Assembly (NCBI GenBank): GCA_041690255.1
Contig: JAWLHU010000008.1
Span: 186,001-250,000, forward strand
DNA length: 64,000 bases
Direction: 5' to 3'
From: JAWLHU01 sp041690255
GTDB taxonomy: Bacteria > Bacillota > Sulfobacillia > Symbiobacteriales > Symbiobacteriaceae
Below the pieces are notes generated by a model. It ran no database searches, was not told where the DNA came from, and was given only the letters and a program-made list of their open reading frames with translations. This document shows, in pieces, positions 24,594 to 33,749 of the stretch; positions within the stretch are counted from its first letter, which is position 1; every line of letters starts with the position of its first letter. Position numbers and translations under genes: made by a program.

Positions 24594-26071
24594 TATGACT
24601 CAATTCCGCCAGGCATCTTCCAGCCCTGCAAGACGCTTCGCGCAGCCTTGCGGACCACTCCCAACGGGTCGTCCCGCGTCAGATCCATGACGCGAAGAGC
24701 CAGTTCCGGCAGGACACAGTAGACAGGCCAACGTCCGAGAACATCAAGCGCCAGGAGGCGACATGCAGCCTGATCATCGGCAAGCCCCCGCTGAATGACA
24801 GTTGCGCCCATGCCCGGGAACCTGCGCAGGGTCCGCAGGAGAACCGAGAGTACGTCACCACCGGGAGGCAGGGGCAGGGCCAGGAGGCGCTCCAGCTCGC
24901 CGCGACCGGCGCCGGTCGCCAGGTAGGCCCAGAGGGCAACGTTGTCGGGCTCCGCCTCCAACTGCGGGATCAACAGGTCGAAAACCGGGAGTTCCAGGCG
25001 GCGGGCGGCCTCTCGGGCGATCCAGGCAGTGGTCGGGTCGGGGTCGGAGACCTGTGCAAGAGCGAGCGCCGGCCACCGTTCGTCCCGGATCATACGTCGC
25101 ACACGTTCCCGGACCTCGCTGGCGACCGCCGTAGGCCAGAAATGTTCGGGCTCCTCCATCAACTGAAGGAGGTTGGATAGCGTCAGGAACTGCGGCAGGC
25201 GGGAGGTCCGGCCATCCATTCTACGGACCCAGTGAAGGCAGGCCTCTGGTCCGAACTCGTACGCATCGAGCCCGGGGGCTGGACCGGGCTCCATCAACCC
25301 ATTCAGGATCCGCCTGGCCCCTTCGAGCAACGCAGGGTCAGGATTGGGTACAGACAGCGCCTCATGGAGCCGACACTGGGTCGCGATTGGTAGGGCGACT
25401 AGGTTGTCATCTACCCGGGTGGCGCAGCCATGACGCAGAAGCCAGCCTCGCACGTCGGGTCGGTCCGCGTGCTTGACGAGCCGCCCCACCAGATGGATCT
25501 TCCCCCATCCGTCAAGCTGTTTGGCCAGGTCCAGCCAGGCAGGTACCGGGTCCGGAAGAATGGAGCCAAGGGCCACCGTCACGTAGAGCGTGAACTCCTC
25601 GTGGCGCCCAAAGATGGTCAGCAGCGCCTCATCGGCCGGCTGCCGGTAGAGACCCAGCAGCGCGATGCAGAGCTTGGCGACCTCTCGCCAGTGGGTGGTG
25701 ACGATCAGGGACCTTAGCTCGGTGTAGAGCGTGGCGGGGTGGATTCGGTCGTCGCGCTGGACCGCCTCTACCAGGGCATCGATCATGTGGATACAGCGCC
25801 GGTGCCGAACCACCGCCTCGACCTGTCGTCGGCTGCGGAGTGTGGGCTTGCGGGAGAGATCGATCAACGCCGCAAGGACCGAGTCGATCTCTTCGGTCTT
25901 GGGCTGCAGGAAGATCGGCTGGTTCGCCATGCTGTCAGCCGCCCCCGGCGCCAGACGTTCGCCGCCGGGAATGAACCCGACATCGGGCAGGGCCTCGCCT
26001 CCTGGCAGCAGGCCCGGTCCCTCTGCCGGCAGGTGGCTGCGAATATGCTCGTAGATGGACGCTACGCCCAC
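24593..26071 (-). CDS. HEAT-repeat-like helical protein of unknown function
   Basis: A 492-residue cytosolic protein. The first ~45 residues are Pro/Gly-rich and probably flexible; the rest is a regular series of amphipathic helix pairs with recurring D-P-x-x-x-[VL]-R patterns (DPTTAWIAREAARRLE; DDPLGVVRKAARSVLQGW), as in HEAT/ARM-type scaffolds. No catalytic motif. GTG at 26071 behind GCAGGAGGTG. It is followed after 31 bp upstream by the M20 hydrolase gene, which reads in the same direction and may be co-transcribed. Confidence 0.75.
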   Translation of the reverse strand: MGVASIYEHIRSHLPAEGPGLLPGGEALPDVGFIPGGERLAPGAADSMANQPIFLQPKTEEIDSVLAALIDLSRKPTLRSRRQVEAVVRHRRCIHMIDALVEAVQRDDRIHPATLYTELRSLIVTTHWREVAKLCIALLGLYRQPADEALLTIFGRHEEFTLYVTVALGSILPDPVPAWLDLAKQLDGWGKIHLVGRLVKHADRPDVRGWLLRHGCATRVDDNLVALPIATQCRLHEALSVPNPDPALLEGARRILNGLMEPGPAPGLDAYEFGPEACLHWVRRMDGRTSRLPQFLTLSNLLQLMEEPEHFWPTAVASEVRERVRRMIRDERWPALALAQVSDPDPTTAWIAREAARRLELPVFDLLIPQLEAEPDNVALWAYLATGAGRGELERLLALPLPPGGDVLSVLLRTLRRFPGMGATVIQRGLADDQAACRLLALDVLGRWPVYCVLPELALRVMDLTRDDPLGVVRKAARSVLQGWKMPGGIES

Positions 26072-26102
26072 TCGCTCACCTCCTGCGGTGTTCGTGACCT
26101 CC

Positions 26103-27269
26103 TTAGCCCAGCAGTTTCAGGGTTGCCCGGCCCAGGATCTCCATGCCAAGCGGCAGGGAGGCCTCATCGATTGTGAAGCGAGGATGATGGTGCTCCTGGT
26201 TGGCCCCAATCGCTTCGTTGCGGCATCCCACCCACATGAAGGCGGCGGGCACCCTTTCGGTGTAGTAGGCGAAATCCTCGCCACCCATGGTTGGGATCTG
26301 CGCGCCAACCCGGTCGTCTCCCAAGGTCTCCCGGGCCGATACCCGCAACACGTCAGCGATCTCCTTGTTGTTGAGGACGGCCGGATAGCCCCAGTTGTAG
26401 CTGACCTCCACCCGGGCGCCGTACATGGCGCAGGTGGACTCGAGCGTCCGCATGATCTCGTCGTGCAGTTGCTGCCGGACATCCGCGTGGAAGGAGCGGA
26501 CAGTCCCCCGGATCTCAGCCGTGTCGGCGATGATGTTGAAGGTGGTACCGGCGTGGAAGGAGCCGACAGTCACCACGGCAGGTCGGGCCGGATCGACCTT
26601 GCGGGCTACGATCGATTGGAGGTTGACGACTGCGTTGGCCGCGACCATGACCGCATCGATCGTCTTGTGCGGGGAAGCACCGTGGCCGCCCCGGCCGTAG
26701 ATCTTGGCGGTGAAGCCGTCGGAGTTGGCCATGACGGGACCTTCAGATATCGTAGCTACCCCGGTGGGCGTGTCGCTCAGCAGATGCAGCCCGACGCAGG
26801 CATCGACGCCGTCAAGCACGCCCGCCTTCACGAAGGCCTTGGCACCACCGGGCGGCAACTCCTCGGCCGGCTGGAACAGCAGCTTAATCCGGCCGGCGAA
26901 GTCGCGGTTCTGGCTGAAGAAGCGGCTCAGCCCCAGCAGAATGGAGGTGTGACCGTCGTGCCCACAGGCATGCATAACGCCCGGACGGGTCGAGGCAAAG
27001 GGGAGACCGGTCTCCTCTGGAATGGGCAGAGCGTCAATATCGGCCCGAACCGCAATCGTCTTGCCGGGGCGGCTCCCTTCGATCACGCCGACCAGGCCGG
27101 TCGGGGTCGGGCGGGTGTATGGAATCCCCCATTCGTCCATGAACCGGGCAATGTACTCGGTGGTCTCGAATTCCTGGAAGCTGAGTTCAGGATGCGCGTG
27201 AAGATGCCGGCGCCATTCGGTGAGATCTTGGGCCCAGGTGCGAGCGCTGTCAGCGAGAAGCTTCTGCAT
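26103..27269 (-). CDS. M20-family amidohydrolase (hippurate/N-acyl amino acid hydrolase type)
   Basis: A 388-residue di-metal peptidase/amidohydrolase. Metal-site motifs are HACGHDGHTSILLG (residues ~95-108), PAEELPPGGAKAF (~130) and MGGEDFAYY (~350); the dimerisation lid domain lies between ~180 and ~290. Related enzymes hydrolyse N-acyl amino acids. ATG at 27269 behind AAAGGAGGGTG; the longer open frame upstream lacks signals and homologous sequence. Cytosolic, no signal peptide. Confidence 0.92.
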   Translation of the reverse strand: MQKLLADSARTWAQDLTEWRRHLHAHPELSFQEFETTEYIARFMDEWGIPYTRPTPTGLVGVIEGSRPGKTIAVRADIDALPIPEETGLPFASTRPGVMHACGHDGHTSILLGLSRFFSQNRDFAGRIKLLFQPAEELPPGGAKAFVKAGVLDGVDACVGLHLLSDTPTGVATISEGPVMANSDGFTAKIYGRGGHGASPHKTIDAVMVAANAVVNLQSIVARKVDPARPAVVTVGSFHAGTTFNIIADTAEIRGTVRSFHADVRQQLHDEIMRTLESTCAMYGARVEVSYNWGYPAVLNNKEIADVLRVSARETLGDDRVGAQIPTMGGEDFAYYTERVPAAFMWVGCRNEAIGANQEHHHPRFTIDEASLPLGMEILGRATLKLLG

Positions 27270-27383
27270 GGTCACCCTCCTTTGAGTCGTTCCACAGCCA
27301 GTACTTCGAGAACACCAGGGTAAAGCCCTGTTGGGCCACGAAATGGCATTGACTCGAGCCATACGGCGGTACGCCTTTTCGGC

Positions 27384-27411
27384 TTGCCAAGCCTTTCTTT
27401 CATGGTACAAT
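27384..27411 (+). promoter_or_regulatory. putative SigA promoter for the polyprenyl synthase gene
   Basis: TTGCCA (27384-27389), 16-base spacer, TACAAT (27406-27411), about 90 bases before the start codon. Confidence 0.55.
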
Positions 27412-27502
27412 AGGAATGGCGTCACATGCCATTTTCATCAGGTGGGACTGACGCTCCCGGTCTATGCCGGGACTTTACCTTCAAACTAAAGCAGGTGATC
27501 AG

Positions 27503-28495
27503 GTGAGTTCGCAACCGCTCGCCGGTCTGAAGACGCTGGACGTGTTCTCCTCTATAGCCGAGGATCTGCGGCAGGTGGAAGCCGCTATTGAAGAGGCGCT
27601 GGTGACGCGTGACAGCATGCTGAGCGAGGTCTCCACCCATCTGCTGCGCGCAGGTGGCAAGCGGATTCGTCCGGCACTCGTGATTCTAGCCAGCAAGTTC
27701 CCCGGGGTGGACCTGCAGCAGGTCATTCCGGTGGCCGTGGCCGTAGAACTGATTCACATGGCCACCCTCGTCCACGATGACGTGGTCGATCATGCCACCC
27801 TCCGCCGTGGCCGACCCACCGTAAACGCGAAGTGGTCAAATCAGGTGTCGGTCCTCACGGGTGACTATCTATTTGCCAAGAGCTTCTCGATTCTGGCCGT
27901 TACGGGGAACACCCGAGTGGTCAAGGTCATGGCCGATACGGTATACGAGATGAGTCGCGGTGAGCTGGCGCAGATCGCATCGTACTTCCATGTCGATCAG
28001 ACCGAAGACGAGTACTACGAGCGAATCGCCCAGAAGACTGGTTATCTGATTGCTGAGTGCTGCCGGTTGGGTGGTATTGCAGCAGGAGCCAGCGAAGCGG
28101 AGATCCGGGCCCTTTACGACTATGGCATGGGCGTCGGGCTCTCCTTCCAGATTGCCGACGACCTGCTCGACTTCCATGGCAGCGCTGCTCAAGTTGGCAA
28201 GCCTGTCTGTGGTGATCTCAAGACCGGTATTCTGACGATGCCTGTGATCCATGCCCTCAAGCACTCCCCACATAGCAGTGAACTCCGGGACATGATCGCT
28301 ACGCAGAATATCTCTGATACTGACGTAGAGCGAGTGAAGGAAATCCTCGAAGCAGCCGGTTCCTTTGTCTACGCCAGGCAGAAGGCCGACGAGCACCTCG
28401 CTAAGGCGGTGGAATCGCTCAGTCAGGTCCCCAACTTGGCCACTCGGGCTGCGCTCCAAACCCTGGCTGACTTCGTGATTAACCGGCAGTTCTAG
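27503..28495 (+). CDS. trans-polyprenyl diphosphate synthase
   Basis: A 330-residue isoprenoid chain-elongating enzyme that adds isopentenyl diphosphate units to an allylic primer, probably giving the menaquinone side chain. First Asp-rich motif LVHDDVVDHATLRRG at ~residue 80; second IADDLLDF at ~210; GGKRIRP near 48 binds diphosphate. Length and motifs fit heptaprenyl synthase component II (HepT/IspB type). GTG at 27503 with AGGTGA; the 13-codon longer frame lacks a signal. No hepS partner or men genes lie in the window, so chain length is unresolved. Confidence 0.9.
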   Translation: MSSQPLAGLKTLDVFSSIAEDLRQVEAAIEEALVTRDSMLSEVSTHLLRAGGKRIRPALVILASKFPGVDLQQVIPVAVAVELIHMATLVHDDVVDHATLRRGRPTVNAKWSNQVSVLTGDYLFAKSFSILAVTGNTRVVKVMADTVYEMSRGELAQIASYFHVDQTEDEYYERIAQKTGYLIAECCRLGGIAAGASEAEIRALYDYGMGVGLSFQIADDLLDFHGSAAQVGKPVCGDLKTGILTMPVIHALKHSPHSSELRDMIATQNISDTDVERVKEILEAAGSFVYARQKADEHLAKAVESLSQVPNLATRAALQTLADFVINRQF

Positions 28496-28531
28496 TGGGG
28501 TGCTTCCCCACGCCTTCAGGAGGGCATTGTC

Positions 28532-29170
28532 ATGCGCAAGACCAAGATCCCCGATGCAGCGATCAAGCGGCTGCCCGTGTATCTGAGGGTCCTCGAGGAG
28601 ATGGCGGCTGGGGATATCCCGATCATTTCGTCGGCGGAGCTGGCGGAACGAACCGGGTTCTCGCCTGAGCAGATTCGTAAGGATCTTGCCTACTTCGGCG
28701 CTTTTGGCACTCGGGGTGTTGGGTATGATACCGCCATGTTGAGCCGGCGGATCTCCCGCATTCTGGGGCTCCACCAGGGGGTGAAGGCTGCCCTCGTCGG
28801 TGCGGGTCACCTGGGGTACGCTTTGGCCAGGTATTCAATCTCCCGCCACAAGGATGTCAGGATTACTGCAATTTTTGATGTCTCCCCTGAAAAGGTCGGA
28901 ACGGAGATTTACGGTGTACCGATTCAGCCTATGGATGAAATGATCCCGACGCTACGGGAGCAGGGCATCAAGATTGGCATCATCACTGTGCCAGCCTCCG
29001 AGGCCCAGGCCACAGCAGAGAAGCTCCAGCAGGGGGGCGTCGAGGCGATCTTGAACTTCGCCCCGGCCAAAATTAAGCTAGACGAGCTGTTTGTGCAGAA
29101 TATCGACCTAACGATTGAACTCCAGAGTCTGGCCTACTATACGTCGGCGAGCGAAGAGGAATCCAACTAG
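28532..29170 (+). CDS. rex: redox-sensing transcriptional repressor Rex
   Basis: A 212-residue NADH/NAD+-sensing repressor. Winged-helix domain in residues 1-80 (IPDAAIKRLPVYLRVLEEM; SPEQIRKDLAYFGAFGTRG); Rossmann domain from ~85 (AALVGAGHLGYAL) with the C-terminal domain-swap helix. Rex represses fermentation and respiration genes at low NADH. ATG at 28532 behind AGGAGGG. It stands alone between the isoprenoid gene and a terminator. Confidence 0.97.
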   Translation: MRKTKIPDAAIKRLPVYLRVLEEMAAGDIPIISSAELAERTGFSPEQIRKDLAYFGAFGTRGVGYDTAMLSRRISRILGLHQGVKAALVGAGHLGYALARYSISRHKDVRITAIFDVSPEKVGTEIYGVPIQPMDEMIPTLREQGIKIGIITVPASEAQATAEKLQQGGVEAILNFAPAKIKLDELFVQNIDLTIELQSLAYYTSASEEESN

Positions 29171-29221
29171 GAAAAGTTATGGCGGCGCACACCTTTATGG
29201 CGGGCGCCGCCGAACTTTTCC
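29170..29221 (+). terminator. hairpin terminator after rex
   Basis: Long stem of two blocks: GGAAAAGTT/AACTTTTCC outside and GGCGGCGC/GGCGCCGCC inside, with a 14-nt loop. The descending arm ends in CTTTTCC. Confidence 0.8.
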
Positions 29222-29322
29222 CTGGTGCGGTCCGTCTATAGTGAGAAGCGCTTCTGCATGGTATCATAAGGAAGAGGTAAGTTTCGCGGACCGGGGCGTT
29301 CACGCACCATTTCCCGCGGGAG

Positions 29323-30165
29323 GTGACCACCGTTAATCTGGCAAGCATTGGACTTCGCACTCTATGGGACTACGTTCGTACCATTCTAGATATCACCCTG
29401 GTCGCCTATATTCTCTATAAGCTCTTCTCACTGATTCGTGGCACCAGGGCGGTTCCGCTGATCAACGGTGTCTTCACGCTGGTCGTTGCTTACCTGGCAG
29501 CCCGTATCCTTCGGTTTTATACTATTATGTTCATCTTGGAGAACGCATTCATCGCAGCCTCGGTGGCAATCCCCATCATCTTTCAGCCTGAGTTACGCCG
29601 AGCTTTGGAACACCTCGGGCGGGGCCGTCTCTTGCCGACCAACCGCCGGAATGAGGATGTCCGCGAGGAGGACACGACACGGCTGATTGATCAGGTGGTC
29701 CGGGCTACCGAGATTCTCGGGCGCACGAAGACGGGCGCCCTGATTGTCATTGAGCGTGAGACAGGCCTGGGTGAGTATATCGACTCAGGGATCAAGCTCG
29801 ATGCGCTGGTCACCTGGGAACTGCTGACCAATGTCTTCGTAGAAAAGACGCCCTTGCACGATGGTGCAGCGATTATTCGATCGACCCGCGTCTCGGCGGC
29901 GGCCTGTTGGCTACCCCTCGCGGAGGCCTCGGTCCTGGCCCACGACCTGGGCACCCGACATCGGGCTGGGATTGGTGTTACCGAGCAATCCGACGCTGTG
30001 ACAGTAATTGTCTCCGAGGAGACGGGAACGATCTCGGTAGCCGTGGGTGGTAAGCTCACGAGGCACCTGGATGACAAGACGCTGCGGGAGATGCTGACCA
30101 ACCTGCTCGATGTGAAGAAGAACGCCGGTGGGCGCGGCTTCTGGAATTGGGGGAGCGCCTCATGA
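29323..30165 (+). CDS. cdaA: diadenylate cyclase CdaA
   Basis: A 280-residue membrane enzyme that makes c-di-AMP from two ATP. Three N-terminal membrane segments (residues ~15-90) precede the DAC domain with active-site motifs LHDGAAII and GTRHRAGIG. c-di-AMP controls potassium homeostasis and cell-wall stability. The start is awkward: GTG 29323 lies directly on its GGGAGG, so a slightly later, non-canonical start may be used; no other good start exists before the first helix. First gene of the conserved cdaA-cdaR-glmM operon, overlapping cdaR by 4 bp. Confidence 0.96.
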   Translation: MTTVNLASIGLRTLWDYVRTILDITLVAYILYKLFSLIRGTRAVPLINGVFTLVVAYLAARILRFYTIMFILENAFIAASVAIPIIFQPELRRALEHLGRGRLLPTNRRNEDVREEDTTRLIDQVVRATEILGRTKTGALIVIERETGLGEYIDSGIKLDALVTWELLTNVFVEKTPLHDGAAIIRSTRVSAAACWLPLAEASVLAHDLGTRHRAGIGVTEQSDAVTVIVSEETGTISVAVGGKLTRHLDDKTLREMLTNLLDVKKNAGGRGFWNWGSAS

Positions 30166-31424
30166 TGCAGCAATTTCGTGGGCTCTTCCGGCGGGATTTC
30201 TGGATGAAGGTGCTGGCGGTGGCGCTGGCGGTCCTACTATGGACCATGGTTATGCAAGACTATAACGCAGAGACCACGGCGGAATTCGATGTCTCTCTTG
30301 CGGTAATACAGCATCCGACCTACGACATGTTCGAAGGCCGGCAGGACAACGAGACGACGGTTGTGGTTCAAGTGACCGGACCCAGTCTGCTGATCGACAG
30401 TCTGACTGCGTCGGATATCCGGGCGTGGGCAGACTATCGGCGAGTCACCGAGCCGGGCAGGACAGTAGACGTGGATGTGCAGGTCGAGGGCCCAGAGCGG
30501 ATTCGGGATCAGGTGAAGTATCGCGTTACCCCCCCGACGGTATCGGTCACACTGGTGGAGAACCGGACCATGTCGGTGCCAGTCTTCCTTTCGCCGGAGA
30601 GCGGAATCGTCCGCTACGGTGAGCGGGAGTTCTACTACACGGCAGGGGTGGAGGAGCGAATGGTCGACCTGCGTGGACGAGACGATTTCCTCAAGTACGT
30701 CCGGCGCGGCCTGGTCACCTTGGAGGCGCTTGACCTGCAGCCTCCACTGAAGAATGGCGTGCTGGAGCCCACGGTGGAGATCAGCAGGCCGATTCGTATG
30801 GTAGACGCTACTGACAAGACGGTGGAGAAGCTGGAGCAACTCTACGCCAATGTGCTGCTGACCTGGGAGGAACTCCCTCCGGGCAAGGCGGTGAGGGTTC
30901 AGGCCCCAACAATGGGGGCGCTCCCGCCCGGTTTTGAACTGGTGGGGTTGGTCGTTGAGCCCGATACCATAACGGCCCGGCTGGCCGGACCTGAGGGGCG
31001 GCTCCCCGATCTCTCGGTCGTCTTGACTGAGGCGATTGATCTGACCGGGCAGAGCAAGAGTTTCTCTACCACAGCCAGGTTGATTGTGCCACAGGGAATG
31101 AGCCTCTCAGCTACATCGGTTAATGTCCGGGTCAGCATAGCGGAAACTGAGATGGAGAAGGTCTTCGGCGCACTGCCCCTGGCGTTGCGCAATCAGCCAT
31201 TGGAGACAGATGTCGATCTGCCAGTGCCGGCTGTCCAGGTCCGGCTCCGAGGGCCGTATACCCTCATGTCCCAGATCGATGCCGGTGCCATTAGTGTCTA
31301 CGTGGATCTGGATGGTTTGGGAGAGGGACGGCACCGGGTGCCGGTCAAGGTCCCGAACCCAGCGGGCGTCACCGAAGTGGCGGTAGATCCCGCCGTAGTC
31401 GACGTGATTATCACCAAGCGTTAG
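30162..31424 (+). CDS. cdaR: CdaA regulatory protein CdaR (YbbR-domain)
   Basis: A 420-residue protein anchored by one N-terminal transmembrane helix (MKVLAVALAVLLWTMVM), with the rest outside the membrane as about four YbbR repeats, each ending in a V-x-V strand with a GP or GR turn (VQVTGPS, VQVEGPE, ARLAGPE, VRLRGPY). It binds CdaA and modulates its activity. ATG at 30162 with GGGGGAG; ATG 30165 also possible. Position between cdaA and glmM is the standard Firmicute order. Confidence 0.94.
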   Translation: MMQQFRGLFRRDFWMKVLAVALAVLLWTMVMQDYNAETTAEFDVSLAVIQHPTYDMFEGRQDNETTVVVQVTGPSLLIDSLTASDIRAWADYRRVTEPGRTVDVDVQVEGPERIRDQVKYRVTPPTVSVTLVENRTMSVPVFLSPESGIVRYGEREFYYTAGVEERMVDLRGRDDFLKYVRRGLVTLEALDLQPPLKNGVLEPTVEISRPIRMVDATDKTVEKLEQLYANVLLTWEELPPGKAVRVQAPTMGALPPGFELVGLVVEPDTITARLAGPEGRLPDLSVVLTEAIDLTGQSKSFSTTARLIVPQGMSLSATSVNVRVSIAETEMEKVFGALPLALRNQPLETDVDLPVPAVQVRLRGPYTLMSQIDAGAISVYVDLDGLGEGRHRVPVKVPNPAGVTEVAVDPAVVDVIITKR

Positions 31425-31443
31425 GAAAGGGGCTCACGTTTAC

Positions 31444-32787
31444 ATGCCCAGATTGTTTGGTACCGATGGTGTCCGTGGCGTTGCCAACAGCGAGGCTCTC
31501 TCGCCCGAACTGGCCTTCGCGCTTGGGCGAGCGGCTGTCACCGTTGCGCAGAATGGCTTGCAGAAGCGGGTGTTGGCGGTCATTGGCCGCGACACACGAC
31601 AGTCTGGCCCTATGCTTGCAGCGGCACTGGCGGCCGGAATCTGTTCGGCTGGCGGTGATGTGGTGGACCTTGGGGTCGTTACCACTCCTGCCGTGGCTTT
31701 CGTCACGACCCATGTCAAGGCCGACTTCGGGGTCATGATCTCCGCTTCACACAACCCCGCTCCTGACAACGGGATCAAGTTCTTCTCAGCCGAGGGTTTC
31801 AAGCTGCCCGACGAGGCGGAGGACCGGCTGGAGGCCCTGGTTCGTTCGACCGCGGACCACATGCCCCGTCCCACCGGAGCTGCTCTGGGCACGATCCGGA
31901 CCAGCGAGGCGGAAATTGAAGCCTATATTGAACACGTGGTCTCGACCGGCACCTCGTTGAGGGGCCTTAAGGTCGTAGTGGACTGTGGGCATGGTGCAGC
32001 CTATGAACTCGCCCCTGGGATCCTCCGTCGTATGGGCGCCGAGGTAATCGCATTGAACACATCGCCAGATGGCCTCAACATTAACGATCGATGTGGGTCC
32101 ACTCACCCCGAGGAGCTTCAGCGCATGGTAGTGGTGCACCATGCAAACGTCGGCATCGCTCACGATGGCGACGCCGACCGGTGCATTGCCGTCAATGAGC
32201 GGGGTGAGCTGGTCGATGGTGACCAGATCATGGCCATCTGCGCGCTGGACGCCTTGAAGAGGAACGAACTGGCGAAGGATACGCTGGTCGCCACGGTCAT
32301 GTCAAACATGGGTCTGGAGATCCTCCTCAAGGAGCACGGCATTCGTACGCTGAGAGCCAAGGTGGGCGACCGGTACGTGCTGGAGGAGATGCAGAAGGGT
32401 GGCTACACCCTGGGCGGTGAGCAGTCGGGTCATGTGATCTTCGGTGAATACTCCACCACTGGCGATGGAATCCTGACCGCCGTTCAGCTACTCTCCATTC
32501 TGGCTCGGGGGAGTCGCCCGCTCTCCGAGCTGGCTGGCCAGATGCAGCGCCTGCCCCAGTGGCTGGAGAATGTCCGGGTGCCCAAGAAGGATGGCTGGGA
32601 GACGAACCCGACGATCACCGCCGCCATCCGGCAGGCCGAGGCGTCCCTGGGTGACCGGGGGCGGGTACTGGTCCGGGCGTCGGGTACCGAGCCGCTGATC
32701 CGAGTCATGCTGGAAGGGCCTAGCCTGGAGATGATTCGGGATCTGGCGCACCAGGTCCGGGAGGTGATTCTCGCTGAGCTCAGGTAG
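31444..32787 (+). CDS. glmM: phosphoglucosamine mutase
   Basis: A 447-residue enzyme that interconverts glucosamine 6-phosphate and glucosamine 1-phosphate for UDP-GlcNAc and peptidoglycan synthesis. The phosphoserine loop is ISASHNPAPDNGIKFF at ~residue 100, the Mg-binding loop is DGDADRCIAV, the sugar loop is GGEQSGHVIF and the phosphate-binding loop is RASGTEPLIRVM. ATG at 31444, 20 bases after cdaR. In other Firmicutes GlmM also binds and inhibits CdaA, which explains the operon. Confidence 0.98.
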   Translation: MPRLFGTDGVRGVANSEALSPELAFALGRAAVTVAQNGLQKRVLAVIGRDTRQSGPMLAAALAAGICSAGGDVVDLGVVTTPAVAFVTTHVKADFGVMISASHNPAPDNGIKFFSAEGFKLPDEAEDRLEALVRSTADHMPRPTGAALGTIRTSEAEIEAYIEHVVSTGTSLRGLKVVVDCGHGAAYELAPGILRRMGAEVIALNTSPDGLNINDRCGSTHPEELQRMVVVHHANVGIAHDGDADRCIAVNERGELVDGDQIMAICALDALKRNELAKDTLVATVMSNMGLEILLKEHGIRTLRAKVGDRYVLEEMQKGGYTLGGEQSGHVIFGEYSTTGDGILTAVQLLSILARGSRPLSELAGQMQRLPQWLENVRVPKKDGWETNPTITAAIRQAEASLGDRGRVLVRASGTEPLIRVMLEGPSLEMIRDLAHQVREVILAELR

Positions 32788-32833
32788 CAGCAAGGCACAG
32801 AACTCCAACAAGAAGGTAGGATCCCATGCGCGG

Positions 32834-33694
32834 GTGAAGCGTAGCTCATCCCGCTCGTCCCGCTCACGGCGCGGCGGGGGCGGCGGTCTGTCGTGGAGGG
32901 CGCTCCTGGCCAATCCAGTCGCGCCAGTCCTGATCGGTCTGGCCATCGTGCTCGGTGTGGGCGTCTGGGTCACGCGTGACGCTCCGACAGCGAAGGAACC
33001 TGCCGGGGAGACGGAAAAGGCAGACCCAGGCAGCAGCACGCCGCCCGCCACAGGATCAACGGGAACGACGGGATCCACGGGAACGACCCCGGATAAGCCC
33101 GAAACTAAGCCTGCGGAGACGCCCCCGAACACACCGCCCACGGAGACAACCAACCCTGCGGGTGAGAACACGACCGTGGCTGACCCTGCGGTCCAGGCTG
33201 GCAGGGCCAAGATTGACCTGTCTGGCGGGGCTGCCGAGACAATGAAGGCCACGCTCTACTTTAGCGACGGGCTGAAGAACGGTATGAGCCTCCAACCGGT
33301 CGAGGTGAAGATCGAGCGGACCGTGAGTCGCCTCCGGGTCACAGTAGAGCACCTACTCAATCCGCCCCAGGACCTGAAGCTGTATAACAGCGTGCCAGCC
33401 GGTACGGCGATTGGGAAGGGCGGGGTCGACTTCGACAGGGAAACCGGCGTAGCCACGGTTGATCTGACCGCCGAGGTAGCGAACATTAAAGGGTCGGCAG
33501 CAGTCAATGAGTTCATGGCCTCCCTTGTCTACTCCTTAACGGAGATTCCCGATGTGGAGTCGGTGCAGCTATGGGTTAACGGTAAGCCAGCAATGCTGGA
33601 TGGACGCGAGTGGAGCAAACCGCTCTCTCGCGCGGAGATTGACGCCCGAACCGGCTTCACGGTCGAACCGGTGATCAAGTACAACGGAAACTAA
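32834..33694 (+). CDS. GerMN-domain protein, membrane anchored
   Basis: A 286-residue protein. A basic Ser/Arg/Gly-rich N-terminus (~25 residues) is followed by one transmembrane segment (PVLIGLAIVLGVGVWVT), then a Thr/Pro/Glu-rich linker of about 70 residues, then a GerMN domain (~135-280; TLYFSDGLKNGMSLQPVEVK, DLTAEVANI). GerMN domains occur in GerM, a sporulation/germination lipoprotein, and in other surface proteins. GTG at 32834 has an AGGTAGGA 13 bases upstream; an ATG at 32826 is followed at once by a stop. Likely distal gene of the cda-glmM transcript. Confidence 0.85.
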   Translation: MKRSSSRSSRSRRGGGGGLSWRALLANPVAPVLIGLAIVLGVGVWVTRDAPTAKEPAGETEKADPGSSTPPATGSTGTTGSTGTTPDKPETKPAETPPNTPPTETTNPAGENTTVADPAVQAGRAKIDLSGGAAETMKATLYFSDGLKNGMSLQPVEVKIERTVSRLRVTVEHLLNPPQDLKLYNSVPAGTAIGKGGVDFDRETGVATVDLTAEVANIKGSAAVNEFMASLVYSLTEIPDVESVQLWVNGKPAMLDGREWSKPLSRAEIDARTGFTVEPVIKYNGN

Positions 33695-33700
33695 GTAGAG

Positions 33701-33730
33701 CAGGGGCGCCGGACTACTCCGACGCCCCTG
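33701..33730 (+). terminator. hairpin after the cda-glmM-gerMN operon
   Basis: CAGGGGCG/CGCCCCTG arms with inner CGG/CCG pairing; weak U-tract (TCCCATT). It lies between convergent genes and may serve both. Confidence 0.7.
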
Positions 33731-33749
33731 TCCCATTGAGTCGCGCACG